Shown here in pieces: positions 1-12,699 of a DNA stretch of 64,000 nucleotides (its first letter is position 1; each line of letters begins with the position of its first letter). The notes beneath the pieces are model-generated. The model did no database searches, was not told the DNA's origin, and saw only the letters and a program-made list of their open reading frames with translations. A program made the position numbers and the translations under genes. Origin of the DNA: Pseudoscleropodium purum (Eukaryota > Streptophyta > Bryopsida > Hypnales > Brachytheciaceae); contig OZ017796.1 in assembly GCA_963969395.1 (NCBI GenBank), positions 6,140,501 to 6,204,500 on the forward strand. Reading direction: 5' to 3'.

Positions 1-2407
1 TACATTCTATTTTATTATTATGTAAGATGAAATAGTGTTATTTTTTGGTAGTTCAAATTCTTTTGTCATTTTGTACTTATAGAGGTGGTCATGTCTTTCT
101 AATTCTAGATTGCAATAAAATATTCAATTATAGATATTTTTTAGTTGTCAAGCCAAGTGGAAACTAGATTTGATATATTTCATTTTTTTAGTCCCACTTA
201 CATAGTAAAAAGTCAAAAATGCTAAAATACATTATGGAGTGTCTTGTATTTTGATTAAAAAACTAGTTGTAAAATAAATCATATGACTTAACCTCTAAAG
301 TTCCTTGACAACTTTTTCCAAAAGATTCAAAACCTTCATATTTTAGCACATTGAAGGTAATTAAAAAATTAAAGAAATTTTCAAACTTTCAGGGTGATTG
401 CAGGAAATACTTGTCATTTTTTTTGTCCCCTCGGTCTCCATGAAGGTGTTTTTCCTCATAACTTTTGCGGCTTAAGTCTGTTTTAGTTGAAATTGGAGGA
501 GAGGTGTGTGTTGTTGATCTAGACATTCATTAATTTTTTAAATTTTCTTAAAAGTAATTTATTATTTTTAAGGTGGCTCCAATTAGGTGACTACCTTGGT
601 TTTTTTGGGTTTTTTTTTTGTGGGTGTGTGGGGGTTTAGTCCTATTTGGAGATTAGAAATGCGAATTTGAAGCCAAGGTTTTGATTGGTTGTAGGTGGGC
701 TAACATTCTAAAGAAGTCTAATGAGATTTTTTGGCAAAGAACCTGGTGTAAGGGTTGCATATGGGTTAAAAGTGAACATTGTTTGCGCAAGCACTATGAA
801 GAGGGGAAAATTTTTTATGATGAATTTTTTGTTCACATGGGACCAAAGAAAATATTAGAAAAAAAGATTTTTTCTTTTAATTATTTCAATTTTTTTTACT
901 ATTTAAAAAAAATCAAATTCAAAAGTATCTATTATCTTGTATTTTTCTAGGCCTCTTTTATTGGGCATAACTTTTAGAGATAAATTTTTTTTCACTTGAA
1001 TTTTTACACATATAATATTTTTAATGCTTCAAAAATTATCCATATTTTATTTTATTTAAAAAATAATAATTTCCAAAGTCACGAGACTCTATTAATAAGG
1101 CCATTTTGAGCCAAAACCAACAAGTGTTTCTTGCAACTACCTTTCAATTGAATAAATTTGTACTAAATTACTAAAGGAATTTTTGGAAAAAATTTCATCC
1201 CATTTGATTGCATAGATTGCAAAATTATGACATTTGAAGTTAGAAAAAAAGAAATAAGTTAGTTGTAGGGATATTATACATTAAAGTAGGATTGAGACAT
1301 CCTTGCTAAATTTGTAGCCCTTAAAATTCAAAAGGAATTTTCTATACTACAATGTTTTCCAAAAGCATACAAAAAAATATGAGGTTATCAATTAGTAATC
1401 TATTAAGATGACATTCATACGATTCATATTTATATATGTAATAACTTAATCCCTATAGGACTAAACTATGTTTTTTGGCAATATAGCAATTTTGGGTAGC
1501 TTAATAAGAATGGATTTTTTTTTCTTTGAAATTTTTTCACAACATGTGGTCAAGGAGTAGCTTTAAGCTGCCGAACAATTTTCATAACTTTTGACTACAT
1601 GGTTAAAAAGTTATTGTATGCTATGTAATTTTCATTGTTTAGTGGTGAGGTTGGGCATTTCAAAATTTTTCTAAAAAAAGCAATTTTGTTAGAAATTAAA
1701 AATTGAAATTGATTTTCCAACATTAAAATCATTGGAGTTGGTATTTTTGAATCCCATAACTAAATTTTTACTACTTACCATTTTTTACTGTATGTTGTGC
1801 AATTCCAAATGATTTGAAAATTTTCAAGCATGTAGCAAACCTGCCTTGTAGAATGAATTCAAAGAAGCACAACCATTTCAGACATTTTTTTCATACAAAT
1901 GTAACATTGTAAAGTGTAGTTGCCTTTTTTTTTTCATAGGGCTCAAAAAAGGATTTTTGTCAATTCAAATGCTAATATCTTGCAATTTACACAGTGGAAA
2001 GTTTTGAATTTTTCTTACATCTTTTCAAACTAGTGTACTATAAGATCCTATAGTTACATGTGTCCAAAAATGATTCTTTTTCCCTAAAATTTGGTACTTC
2101 TATTAGACATGGTGATTTTGGAGTATTTTTGGTGAAAACGTAGTTATAAACCATTAGAGGTTAATAATACATCTTATACTATCTAGCTTGCAATGACATA
2201 ATAATTTAAAAACATATGCATCAAAACTACTAGTGTGTCTTGTGCTATTGAAACAATCATAATGAAAGTAAAAGTAATTTTTTAATTGATAAAAACTTCA
2301 AAATTCAATAACTTTCATGTTGTAGGAAGGAATGTCACAAAACAAAGCTTGTGCACCCTTCTTTGCTGAGGGCTTTCTTGACAAAACCAAGAACATAACT
2401 AGGGAAC
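1..2407. other. AT-rich non-coding DNA with a dispersed repeat
   Basis: No convincing gene is seen; the short reading frames here are AT-rich and lack recognisable domains. About 1430-2175 is a diverged reverse-complement copy of about 57030-57960. Both contain the elements 'AACTTTTGACTACATG', 'GGATCTTGTAGT'-like text and 'CTAAAGGTC/CCTATAGGAC'-like text in matching order. Class unknown, no coding capacity. Confidence 0.5.
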
Positions 2408-2415
2408 GCACGATC
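2408..2415 (+). repeat. Left target-site duplication of element I
   Basis: GCACGATC here pairs with GGACGATC at 12848-12855 (7 of 8 bases). Confidence 0.7.
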
Positions 2416-2590
2416 CAGGGTTGACACGATGTCCGGACGCAGACACTGACATTCGCGGTCCCGACGGATGCAGCGTCCGTCGGGACCGCCTCGTCTGCCT
2501 GTCACCCCGTCTGCCCCGTCCGTCCGCCCTGTCAGCTTTGACGGCCCTATTTCCTCCGACTGCCCTACCCAAACTGCCCCGCGGTCACTC
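2416..2590. repeat. Left subterminal GTCCG-rich region of element I
   Basis: A GC-rich island in AT-rich DNA with many CGTCCG and GGACGC words. It aligns with the reverse complement of the right part of the MITE at 13497-13799. This is the typical place for hAT transposase binding sites. About 2591-2984, between it and the kinase pseudogene, is AT-rich and featureless. Confidence 0.65.
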
Positions 2591-2984
2591 CCTTAATCTT
2601 TAAACAATTAAATGTAAAATGAAGTGCAATGGTTCGCGATTTGTTATTAAAACAATGTCTCTTATAAGTTGAAAGATTATAAAGTTTGACTATGAGTCCA
2701 TGATAGTCTTGAAACTATGAAAAAATTTCAATTCATTTTCAGAAGGCAAACTAAAAAAGTTTATGACTTCAAATATATATATATATACTATTTAAAAAAT
2801 CAAGATCAACACAAATACAAACATAATCAATATGGGCAAAATGTATTCAATTTAATATAGAATACCATACATTGTGCACATTTGGCTAATTGCACATATA
2901 ATTTTTTTCATTCCAACTCTATATTTCTAAACTAATTTTTAATGCCTATATAACCTATTCAACTACTACTTCTGCACTACCAAT

Positions 2985-4016
2985 CTAATATAAATGGCGG
3001 AAATGTTCATCTGGCATCGGCCAACGATATGTATTAAAAAATCGCGTAATGACATGGGCCAAACTAGTATTTTCATCGTCAGTCTTCGAAGAAATGCGCT
3101 TCAAATAAGCATAAAACACTTTTGCAAAGTCATGAAAGGCAAATTGTGTCGCACTAGGTGTTTTAAGTAGCACGTTGAAATACGCCTCTGACATGTTGTT
3201 TCCATTCATTCGCCGAGCAATTTTTCGAATGGCATACTTTTCCGACTTACGTGAATACATCGGAATGACTTCCACATCTGCACCTGCTTTATGCAAATAT
3301 GCAATACGTGGATCCACCCACCATCTCCTCTACAAAGTTTGTTTCATCTCATTTGCTGATGTAAATGTGTACAAAGACTTCATTGGCTGAGAAACTAAGG
3401 TGGTCATGCCCCAATCGCAAACTTCAATGTACACACGTGACTCATCCTCTAGAAAATGCAACAAGATGTTGTCCGGAGAAAGATCATTGTGCAAATGTCC
3501 AGCAAGATGCACTGCATACATTATAGGCATAAACGCCCATGTCAACTCTGTGCGCTTCTTCCGATATCGCCCTAAACGGTGAGCTTTTACAACCTCCTCT
3601 TCGGTTGGATTTGTATACATCAAACGGATTTGAATGTTGTCTAGATAATCCTTATCCATATTCAACATTTGTCGAAGAGTTCCACCATTCCACCAATACG
3701 CATAACCTTCACATGTCGTTCCGTGCACCGCAGTAAACCGTATCACACCCGCATGTGAAATTCGAACAGCCATTGATTCGTTTTGATGTTTTAACTTTGC
3801 AAGATCGGGTCGAGTTTGGTGGTGAATGGATTTCTTTGCCGCAAATTCCCAATAAAGAAGTATTCCTGGACATCCTTCAATACGAACCTTTCGAATCGTT
3901 GCATATCCACCTCTCATTGTTCTATCAACAACAATCATGCATGCTGTATCTGGAAGTGCTATGAGGTGCCGTTTATTCCTTCCTGCTTCAGCAACTCCAT
4001 CAAGTCGCTTATAGCC
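2985..4016 (-). pseudogene. Protein kinase pseudogene (element I)
   Basis: One frame is open from 4016 to 2985 except for an in-frame TAG at 3330-3332. It encodes most of a Ser/Thr-type kinase domain: a glycine loop (RGGYATIRKV), a lysine motif (FAAKK), a WWNGG motif, a catalytic loop HNDLSPDNILL and a metal-binding motif DWG in place of DFG. The same order and the same unusual motifs are in the intact kinase at 34122-35699, so the two are homologous. About 200 N-terminal residues of that protein are missing, because a TAA (4017-4019) lies just upstream. It is transcribed in the same direction as the G/S/Y-rich gene 250 bp upstream. No array or convincing TATA box precedes it, so either it lost its promoter or it was co-transcribed. 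Confidence 0.75.
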
Positions 4017-4261
4017 TTATACATCAATGCTATTATAAAATAATACAATGATGTCTTCAACAATATGCTTGCCTACATATATACTTGGTGTACACTATTA
4101 CACAACACTTTTTGAAAAAGTGAACAAAATTGTTGTTCAAAATTGTTCTATTCATTTAAAATTTTGTACTACTTCTACCAATCTAGTGCTCTATACTTGT
4201 CGTGAGAGTAAAAATGAGAAAATGGAGCAAATACATGCTCACTATATACTTGCATGTTTTT

Positions 4262-5491
4262 TTATTCGGAATCTGAATCGGACTCAAATTGTTGACCGTT
4301 GCCTCTTCTTTGTACTCCAATGAATGGACCATCTCCGTAGTTTTCGTGATATCCACTCGATGCACCTCCTTGTCCATAGTTTGAACCTCCAAAAGTAGGA
4401 GGAGGAACCAAAGAAGTAGGCTCTGATCCTCTTTCATTTGAAGCCCTATAATAAGAGGCCTCATGATGTCCGTATGAATCACTTCTAGTTGATCCCGGAT
4501 AGTATTGGGCACTTCCGTGAAAAGAGCAACTATACTGCGGGGTTACATGGCTTCCTTCACTACCTTCAGAGCCCACTTGAGTGGGCGTCGTATAATATGA
4601 ACCAGATTCAGTAGATCTACCATAGTGCGTATTGCCATACCTACCTGTTTCACTTTGAGAGCCAATTTCAGGGGGAGTGCCATAATGAGAATCAACTGCA
4701 CTTGAACTACCATAATGCGTGGATCCATAGCTCCCTCTTCCACCTTTATATCTATTTTGAGGATCGTAATTAGAGTATGAACCACCTCTTCCTTGTTCAG
4801 ATCCTCGCGTTCCATGTTCACGTTCGTAGGACCCACCATGCCTATTTTGCTGTCTACGATCTTGAAAGCTTCTGCGTGTTGCCTCTTGCATTTGTTGTTC
4901 GAATTCAATTCGTTCTCGTTCTTCTACCCGTTCGTGCCTAATTCCAAATGTGACAAACGCTTGCATATCATCGTCATCATCGTCATCTGTCCACGCATCT
5001 TCAGCATTTCGTAGAACAACTGAAGGTTGTTGTAGATAACCTCGATTGGACCACTCTGGCATGCAATCGCTTGCGCCCCTCCACTGTGTATCTATAACGA
5101 CATCCGTGCGCGTATAGTTCTCCACATTGCAACTTGTAGCGGTATGCCAGTCCACGTCTTTGTGGAGTACAATCTCTGCCCAAACCATTGCTATAACATT
5201 ATAATTCATTATATTTGGTTTGGCGCTTTTAATGGCAAAAACTCGATGCACTTGTGTGTATCGTTGTTTGAAGTGCTCACTTTGGCACGTAGACATTTGT
5301 CCTTCCCAACGTGGCGCTTGGTGCTCTACACGTTCACATCGCCAAAGTTTTTGAATGTGAGTCATTTTCACATACTTCTTGCACATTGAGCAATCCCACA
5401 CTCTTGTTGGTTTTTCTTCCCATCCCGATTCACCCACGCACAATGGATCGGCCCAAGCATCCCAATTGAACAATTGGGGTCTTCCCTTTGA
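4262..5491 (-). CDS. N-terminal 'VDW' domain protein with G/S/Y/R-rich tail; 5' end unresolved
   Basis: The frame is open for about 410 codons after a TAG at 5492-5494 and has no ATG before the conserved domain, so the start is lost or lies in an unseen 5' exon. Counting from 5473, residues 10-112 match the N-terminal domain of the three other cargo proteins: a cysteine pair near 28-31, THIQKLW, F-x2-R-x3-V-x2-V, AEIVLHK and VDWHT. Residues 163-169 are seven aspartates. From about 200 onward the sequence is Gly/Ser/Tyr/Arg-rich with RGG, GSYG and THYG repeats, a low-complexity prion-like tail. There is no RING or coiled coil. A TATA-like (AT) stretch and a GGACGG array lie upstream. Function unknown; a tail of this type suggests RNA binding or condensate formation, which is inference. 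Confidence 0.5.
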   Translation of the reverse strand, partial: SKGRPQLFNWDAWADPLCVGESGWEEKPTRVWDCSMCKKYVKMTHIQKLWRCERVEHQAPRWEGQMSTCQSEHFKQRYTQVHRVFAIKSAKPNIMNYNVIAMVWAEIVLHKDVDWHTATSCNVENYTRTDVVIDTQWRGASDCMPEWSNRGYLQQPSVVLRNAEDAWTDDDDDDDMQAFVTFGIRHERVEERERIEFEQQMQEATRRSFQDRRQQNRHGGSYEREHGTRGSEQGRGGSYSNYDPQNRYKGGRGSYGSTHYGSSSAVDSHYGTPPEIGSQSETGRYGNTHYGRSTESGSYYTTPTQVGSEGSEGSHVTPQYSCSFHGSAQYYPGSTRSDSYGHHEASYYRASNERGSEPTSLVPPPTFGGSNYGQGGASSGYHENYGDGPFIGVQRRGNGQQFESDSDSE

Positions 5492-5729
5492 CTACTTTTT
5501 TTGGGTGTTTTATCTTTCAGTATGATGAAGCCGAAGCAAAGAGAATGGAACAATTAGAAAGCTTAAGAACCAAAATTTTGATTTAATTAATTAATTAAAA
5601 TTTTATAAGCGTGAAATTTGTGAAAATTTGTAACAATGCCACAACAATCGTTCACTCAAAGCGGAAGGGGCGCGCAGAGCTTTCAATGCACTCGTCCGCC
5701 CACTCCAAAAGAAAACGATTGTTCGGAAT

Positions 5730-6053
5730 GAGCCGTCCGCCTCCCCATATATATATGCGGATGTCCCGAGGCGGATGTCCAGATCATGCGGACCACATCA
5801 GTCCGCGTGTCAATCAGACGGCCGTACCGGGGCGGTCGGGGTGGACAGGGCCGACGCCAGATCGGACGGATAGGGCGGACGGAGGACGGAGTGGACAGGT
5901 ATCGGGGCGAATGCGACGGACGGTGCAGACAGGGCGGATTCCGGATCGGGCGGACAGGGCGGACGGAGAATGGGGCGGACGGGTATCGAAGTGGACGGGG
6001 CGGACAAGGCGGACGCCGGATCGGGCGGACAGGGCGGACGGCTCATCTTAAAC
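5730..6053. promoter_or_regulatory. GGACGG-type array with TATA box upstream of the G/S/Y-rich gene
   Basis: Dense tandem GGCGGAC/GGACGG words, GC-rich in an AT-rich setting. On the minus strand a TATA stretch (5746-5757) sits at the gene-proximal edge, about 250 bp before the open frame. About 5780-5830 (GATCATGCGGACCACATCAG) also occurs in the family A MITEs (for example 50455-50475), tying this array to transposon subterminal sequence. The amino-acid frames across the array are artefacts. Confidence 0.6.
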
Positions 6054-6516
6054 CCTAAATCTAATGAAGCAAATTGTTCTTTTTTCAAAATCCCACGGTA
6101 TAGATGTTTAACCCCTAAAGTTATTTTCACTAAAAACACTTCAAAACTGCCATTAGTAGTGCAAATACCAAGTCTTAGAAAAAAAAGACTTTTGGGCATA
6201 TGTAACCGTAGGATCTTGTAGTAAATTAGTTGGAAAAGATGTAGAAAAAATTTTAGACAAATCCACCATTTTGATTGTAAGATATTAGATATTGAATGTT
6301 TCATTTAAAGGGGCTACTCAATTATGTCTATTAATGAACAATTGATAGGCTAACAAACCTAACTTAGCATGTATTTTAATATTTGTTGCAATTGTTTTAG
6401 GAATATTATAACGTAACACTATTATAATATTCTTATAAATGATATAGTACTAAATCATTTCAAAATCAACAATATTCGAACACAATCTGTCAATCTTGTC
6501 TTCCATACTCCTTTAA

Positions 6517-6603
<87 letters not shown>

Positions 6604-8348
6604 CATAAAATATATTAGATAAATCAACATGAACAAATCAATGATTATATATTTCATACATCTATTCTTCATCAATCAAATAAGAGTGCATGTTCAAATG
6701 TAGACAAAGATGATTTCTCCATTTGTTCCCCAAAAATAAATAAACAAATAGAGAAAATATGAAGTGAATATTACTTGAAGAATTGGAAAGAAAGAAATTG
6801 ACGTACTCAATTGCATTTTATTAAATTGAAAAATTGCATGTGGATGGCATGAATTAATCTTCATAGATGCTAAACTTATACGAGTTGCATTTTAACATTT
6901 ATGATTTATGCAATTGATTGAATTGAAAGCTCTTGTAATTACATTTTCAAATTTTCGATTCAATCATTCAAATTTGCAAGAGTGATTTATGATAGATTTA
7001 TAACTTTAAATGTGAAAGCATTGAATGCCTTTATGCGTTTGTTCATCAATATATTAATTTTAAATAAATAATATATTTTTTTTATAACATATGCATAAAC
7101 CATTGCATTAAGAAAAAAAAAACTAAGAGCCAAGCCAAATAGGCTGGTCAAATGAAGAGAACAAGAGAATAAGAGCCCTACGAGACAAAAAACAAAGGAA
7201 AAAAAAAGAAAATATCAAAAGGATTCAAAGGAAGGAGCAAGATGCATTCTTGCAAGACCGTAGAATACATAATGATTTCAAAATCCAAACACAAATATAT
7301 TTTCTATTTCAATGAGAGCCAAAAATGAACTACCCTGCTTTCAAAGATTGTACAATGTACACGTTATACAAAATGAACATATAACAGAAAGAGTAGAAGA
7401 CATCGTTTATCATGATTGAAAACTGAAATGATTTTTTTTTTCTATGTAGAATATTTTATGAAATGTAACAATGTATTTAATTATCATAGTAATTGGTAGA
7501 AATCTTTGTGCAATACATAAAAACATTTCATTCATGTGGAGTTTTTTCATTTATTTAGGATTAAAATTGAAGTATTATACTCTACAAAGTACAAACCAAA
7601 AACAATACCATATACCTAAGTTCAAAAGTTTGCAATTGTTTCGTGAATTCATTTTGAAAACTCAAACAAAGAAATATTTTATAATCAATATCTTGTTCAT
7701 TTGAATCATTTCAAAAATTGAATTCCGAATTCAATTCCTATTTATAATAGAAATTCTGTTTGTCAATTTTTTAAATCTTTAAACAATGAACCTTCTTTTT
7801 AAAAATTAATATTTAAAAACATTTGAAATAAGAATATTGGAATTACCCTTCAAAATAAATATAGCACATGTATAAGTGTATAATGTATTCTACTCCACCA
7901 ACTCAAGTAACGAATTTTTCTATGTTTTTAAGGAAAAGTATAGCCATACATGATTTGAAAGTTAAAACATTGATTCTTTTTCTTTGTTTTCAAATCTAAT
8001 CAAAATTTCATTAAAAAATATGAAAGACTCGATGTTCATTTGAAGATCGTGATGCACTTTTAATGAGAAATCACAACCTTTCATTAAATATCATGAGGTT
8101 GAAATCCATTAAATTGTTATTCTAATTATGTATTGGGGCCTTTTTTTAAAATTTCATTTGCTTACAATGAAAATGGAATTGATTATTTCTGCAAAACATT
8201 TGATTTCCTAATGAACTTAAAAAAAATCCCCACCATCATCAGATCTCCTCAAAACCTATTTAGAGGGATAATATCAGTAAATAATCCAAACATATTCAAC
8301 TTAACCACATTCCCTTCATTCGTAAAACAATTTAGGGGAGTGAAGAAA
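6054..8348. other. AT-rich spacer inside element I
   Basis: No gene is seen. It contains a copy of a dispersed AT-rich repeat at about 6100-6270 (also found near 31.2, 37.8 and 57.1 kb) and the AT microsatellite at 6519-6600. Confidence 0.5.
6519..6600. repeat. (AT)n microsatellite, about 40 units
   Basis: An uninterrupted AT dinucleotide run of about 80 bp. The isoleucine/tyrosine frame across it is not a gene. Confidence 0.95.
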
Positions 8349-8385
8349 AGGGTTAGGGTAATTAGGATATAGGGTTTAGGGTTAA
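8349..8385 (+). repeat. Telomere-like TTTAGGG motifs upstream of RING gene
   Basis: GGGTTAGGG and AGGGTTTAGGGTT occur within 37 bp. A comparable (CCCTAAA)3 block lies upstream of the RING gene of element II (41738-41760). This is too short to be a relict telomere; plant telo-box promoter elements look like this. Confidence 0.6.
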
Positions 8386-8499
8386 TATTTAAAAGAAAAA
8401 AAAAATGATAAATCAATTACATTGATCCTCATTTAGCAGTGATTATTAGGCTGTTTTATTTTTGAAATGTTACCACTCTTTTTGAATAATAATGGCCTC

Positions 8500-8800
8500 A
8501 TAGGATGCACCAATGGACAGCTGGGCGGACGCCGTCGGCGGTCAGTGTTTAAGTGGGGCGGTCGGCGTGTCCAAACCACGGACGACATCGGAAGGCGGAC
8601 AGTCCGGACAGTCCGGGCGGACGCGGCGGTCGGTTGGGGTGGGCGGACGGGGCGACAGGCGGACGGCGCGTCCGCTGCCGAAGTGGACGTTGTCGGTTCG
8701 CGCGGCGGACGCGAGGTTCGAGGCCGCTTCGCGCGGTCCAGGGCAGGTCCGGCGGGCGGCGGCGGACGGCCTCTAGGTCCGGTGGCGGACGGCTATAAGG
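8500..8800 (+). promoter_or_regulatory. GGACGG-type array and TATA box of element I RING gene
   Basis: About 290 bp of GGCGGAC, GGACGG and CGGTCGG words end directly at CTATAAGG (8793-8800). The decayed RING gene begins at 9012, about 210 bp downstream. The array-TATA-gene order equals that of the other cargo genes. Confidence 0.65.
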
Positions 8801-9011
8801 GTGGAGTGACTTTCATTTCTTCTCACTTCAATTCTCTTTCGGTGCCAAGTTGGATGTGCTACTATTGCTTTATGCGCTAGTTGCTCCTACGGGGTGGAGA
8901 GTTGGGGTCCTCTATATTTTGTTACTGTATTGCGGTTGATGCCATCACTTTTGACTATCATGTGAGATTTTTTTATTTACTTCAATTGGTTATTGAATCC
9001 AATTGACAATC

Positions 9012-12000
9012 ATGAACGGCGAAGGTGATCGAAATATTGATGGAGTGACTCTGGGAAGCGAAGCCAAGAAAAAGAGCAAAGTGAAGGGGGCTACACATGA
9101 CTTTCGGCTTGACATTTTAAATGACCCTACAATTAAAGCAGAGAGCGGGTGGGAAGATGAAGATGCGGAATATTGGACATAAAAAATGTGCAGGACCTAT
9201 GTTAAAAATGTACCACATTGACAAGTTGTGGCCTCAGGAGTCGCACAAGAGTCATACACGAGATTTTTGTTGTAAACCATGGACTTACAACAATAAACAT
9301 TTTGTCCATCGATCTGAGGAGGTGTGGCGTGTTCTATTCGGAAACAAGCGTAGAAGCAAAGGCTATATTAATTATAGCGTAGCGTGTATGGTTTACGCTG
9401 AACTTATATTAGAGCGCAAGATCGATTGGAGCACATTTCTAACAACAACAGCTTGCCCACTTCTACTTGAAGCCAATCAAAAGGACATTTCCGACTTGTA
9501 CAATTCAGAAGGAGAAACAGAAAAAATATTAAAAAATACTGTTGAGGTGAAAACGGATGGTGTGGAGAAAGCCTCAAATATTGAAGAATTATGGTCTGTA
9601 CAATCTCCAACAAAAGCAATCAATGAAAGCTCTTCGAAAAATGTGGGGAAAGATGTGGAGAAAGATGTAGAGGCGCAGGAGGGTGAAGTCTTTTCCACAG
9701 CTCCAACACATTTGACCTTTACACCAAATGTTGCGGCACAAACGCAGACGGAGTTTGTAAACCAAGGCAAGGTTTGCACGGAACGCAGGGAAACTTCAAA
9801 AAGTAAAGTAGACGAAGTCTTAGCGGAGAAAGTGGCAAAGGCTAATGCTACAATTGATAGTCTAATAGCCAACAATTGTTTTGATAGTTTGGTCTACAAA
9901 TCTCCGCCTGTGCATCAAGGTGTTGAATCTAGTCTAGCGTTAAGTTTAGAAGACAAAGTACATACGCCTCGTGGACAAGGCGTGACGATTGATAATATAT
10001 CCTCATTATGGAGTTCCGAGCATAAAAGGCGGGTGGAGGAGTTTCCGTTTACAACGTCATTGCCAAGTCCTCTACATCAAACCTTGCAAGACATGTCCAA
10101 TCCAAAACAATTGAAAAATCTTTTGAAGCTCTTAGTTCAATTTGCTAACCTTCATGAAGAAATAGGCGGATCGTCTAACCCCGATGATGGTGCTACTGCT
10201 GTTCCAATGAGTCCACTTGCAGATCCAAAGAATGTTGCACATATACTTGATACAGCTTTCAAGATGACGATGTCAGTTGAATTTTTAGCGAAAGTTGCTC
10301 CAACTTTTATGAATTTGGCCAAGGAGTTTTCTTTCATGGCACCAGAAATGTTGAAAGGTGCTATAGCATTTCAGAATCTCACGAAGACTTTTGGACCACT
10401 TTTCGAAAAAAAAGATGTTCACATACTACAATTGGTGGAATATGAGAAGAAAATTGCTGACCTTGGAGGAGTGGAAGCAAGGTGCAAAGTGTTGGAGTTG
10501 AAATTAAAGATTTCGGAGAGTGAAGTTGAACATTTAAATTACCAATCATCGAGGCAAATGGAAGAGTTGATGAAGATGCGTAAACGGATTGCAGAATTGC
10601 AAGGGACCTCCAAGAATCCGAGTGAGGTTGCAATCTCACCAGTGATTGTATTCGGAGACAGTCAAGAGACTAAAGAGAGTGAAGGTAAGCTCTCTCTTCC
10701 TTTTGATAAGGCCGAAGCAAGCGACAACCCTGCCATTGTGAATGTACAAGAAAGTCGCGACATGAGCATGTTAAAAGCGACACAACAACCATCAATGGAA
10801 AAGCTTTCATCCGTTTACGTGAATGCGGAGACGCAAACGGAGAGTTGTGACTTTGAAGAGTTGAAGCATAAATTGGAGGAGGCAATTGAAACAAAAGGAA
10901 TTGTTGAATCCGAGTTGAATCGATTGCAATTGTGCTTGGATTTGAAGAAGTTTATGCCATCTAGCGGCTTGGAGTCTCGATGGTTAGTATGGGTACAAAG
11001 ATTCCAAGATAGACCCTCTGTAGTATCTCGAGCAATGGCAGGTCTTTAAACATTGGCAATGGAGTCGAATGAAAATTGCGATGCCATTCAAAGCTCTTTG
11101 AGTTGGTTCAAGACTATGTTTGATCAACATCCTTCAAAGGGATATACGGAGATCACATGTTGGGGAGACATGGATGCCATGTTTGAGCGGTTAAACCACA
11201 CAAAGAAGGACCAAGCTCCACCCATCAATTGGGCCTTGGAAGTAGAGGAAGAATGGGTCCCTTACAACACACTTTCAGTACACATCAATGTGAAAGACAA
11301 GCGAGTGGTGCATGCTTGTGATCCAGCCTCTCCAATCTTGGATGGTTGTTGTAGCCTTTGCCAAGGCCTCTTCGGACCGAAAGGTGCGGTAACCATGGGC
11401 CAATGTCGCCACACTTTCCATGTCACTTGCATTGTGAAAGCATCACTCATTCGTTCGGTGTGTGCCGAGTGTCGTAGTCCATTGAGTGCTAGGTTCTACG
11501 AAATGTTTGGTATCTTGGAAGCTATGCCTCCAGGCCACGAGTACAATCGTTGAAATCTTCCTCTTGATCAAGCGCCGTACAAATTTCAAAATTATCAACA
11601 TTGGGAGAAGCCAATCCGGTGAAATGCAAATGAACAGAGGCATGATTTGTACGAGGAATCTCAGCAACCATTGGATTTGGATGTATGGATGACTCACAAT
11701 AAAGAGGTGGAATTGCGGGCTCGAGGAATCGTAGATGACGCGGCCCGTGAAATGTTTTGTCACAACATGGGGGGACATTAGAGTTTGCAACATGAAAAGT
11801 TCTTTTGTTTTCCAGATAAAAAAGTGGAGAGAGGACCAAAAGATAGTTGGGTGGAGGTGAACCATGGAAAAGAGTTCGATGAGCAGTATAAGGCATACGA
11901 CCACACCCTCGTAGGTAGGGCCCTTCTATTGTCGAAGTTGGAAGAGGCTGCAAAAGTTCGTGTTGTCTACGATACAAATGGACAAACAAGCACATGACAT

Positions 12001-12411
12001 TCATCTGTAGATGTAGCAGCAGCATTTGATAGGCGCATTGGCAATATTATAGGGCATTGGAAGGCTTTCCTATTGGATGGAGACTGCCTTACAGTATGGC
12101 AAGGGAAAAGAGATGATGAAGTTGTTCAAGCGATGATAGATCGTGTGGAGAGCAACTTGAGAACCTTGAAGGCAAACGAAGTCGATTTATCACCGAAAAG
12201 AAAACAAAAAAAGAAGCGTGAAGAGGACGATGACTTCTTTCCGGAAACCAAGAAACAATTTCATAAGGTGGACATCGAAGTTCAATCTGGAGGGCGAATA
12301 GTCCGTCCAAGTCAACAACGGTCAACTTGTCAATCATGTGCTAAACTCCTCGGTACAACAGATTTTCCTTTTGTTTTGGGAGAAGGTAGTGGTCCATCCA
12401 GTAGAAAGTAG
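9012..12411 (+). pseudogene. RING / coiled-coil protein pseudogene (element I)
   Basis: The first ATG is at 9012. That frame runs through an in-frame TAA (9180-9182). The homologous text then continues in the frame +1 to it after an A-run near 9200, is open to a TAA at 11047-11049, and then in the same frame to a TGA at 11553. Further pieces extend in shifted frames to 12411. Domains in order: the N-terminal 'VDW' domain (YHIDKLW, F-x2-R-x3-V-x2-V, AELILERKIDWST), a long middle with a coiled coil near 10430-10600, then a RING-H2-like finger (CSLC, CRHTFHVTC, CAEC) near 11355-11475, and a C-terminal region resembling the end of the element II RING protein. At least four lesions show it is not translated as one protein. 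When active it would probably have been a ubiquitin ligase; this is inferred from the finger. Confidence 0.75.
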
Positions 12412-12699
12412 GATTTGAGGAGAATTTTGTTTTTTAAAAACAATGGTCCTTTCATTGTTTAAAAACAAAAAAGAATGTGAAAGATTTAGATCTTAAAAAG
12501 ATCGTATAGGATTCAATAGTGATATTGGAACTATGTTTTCATGTATTTTGTTTATATATATATATTTATATATAAAGATGTTATATTTTCATTTGCGTAT
12601 AAAAATATTTTTATATGTACATCTTATTTTACGTAGATGAATTCATTTTTGATTGTGTAACATTCAAATTACATAACAATATAAAATTTTCTAATGACT

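Noticed and set aside
6490..6675. Frame of alternating Ile/Tyr
   Set aside because: Translation of an AT microsatellite.
9121..11049. 642-residue frame as an independent gene starting at 9121
   Set aside because: Homology to the VDW domain begins in another frame at 9012, and the frame continues past the TAA at 11047 into the RING part; it is a piece of one broken gene.
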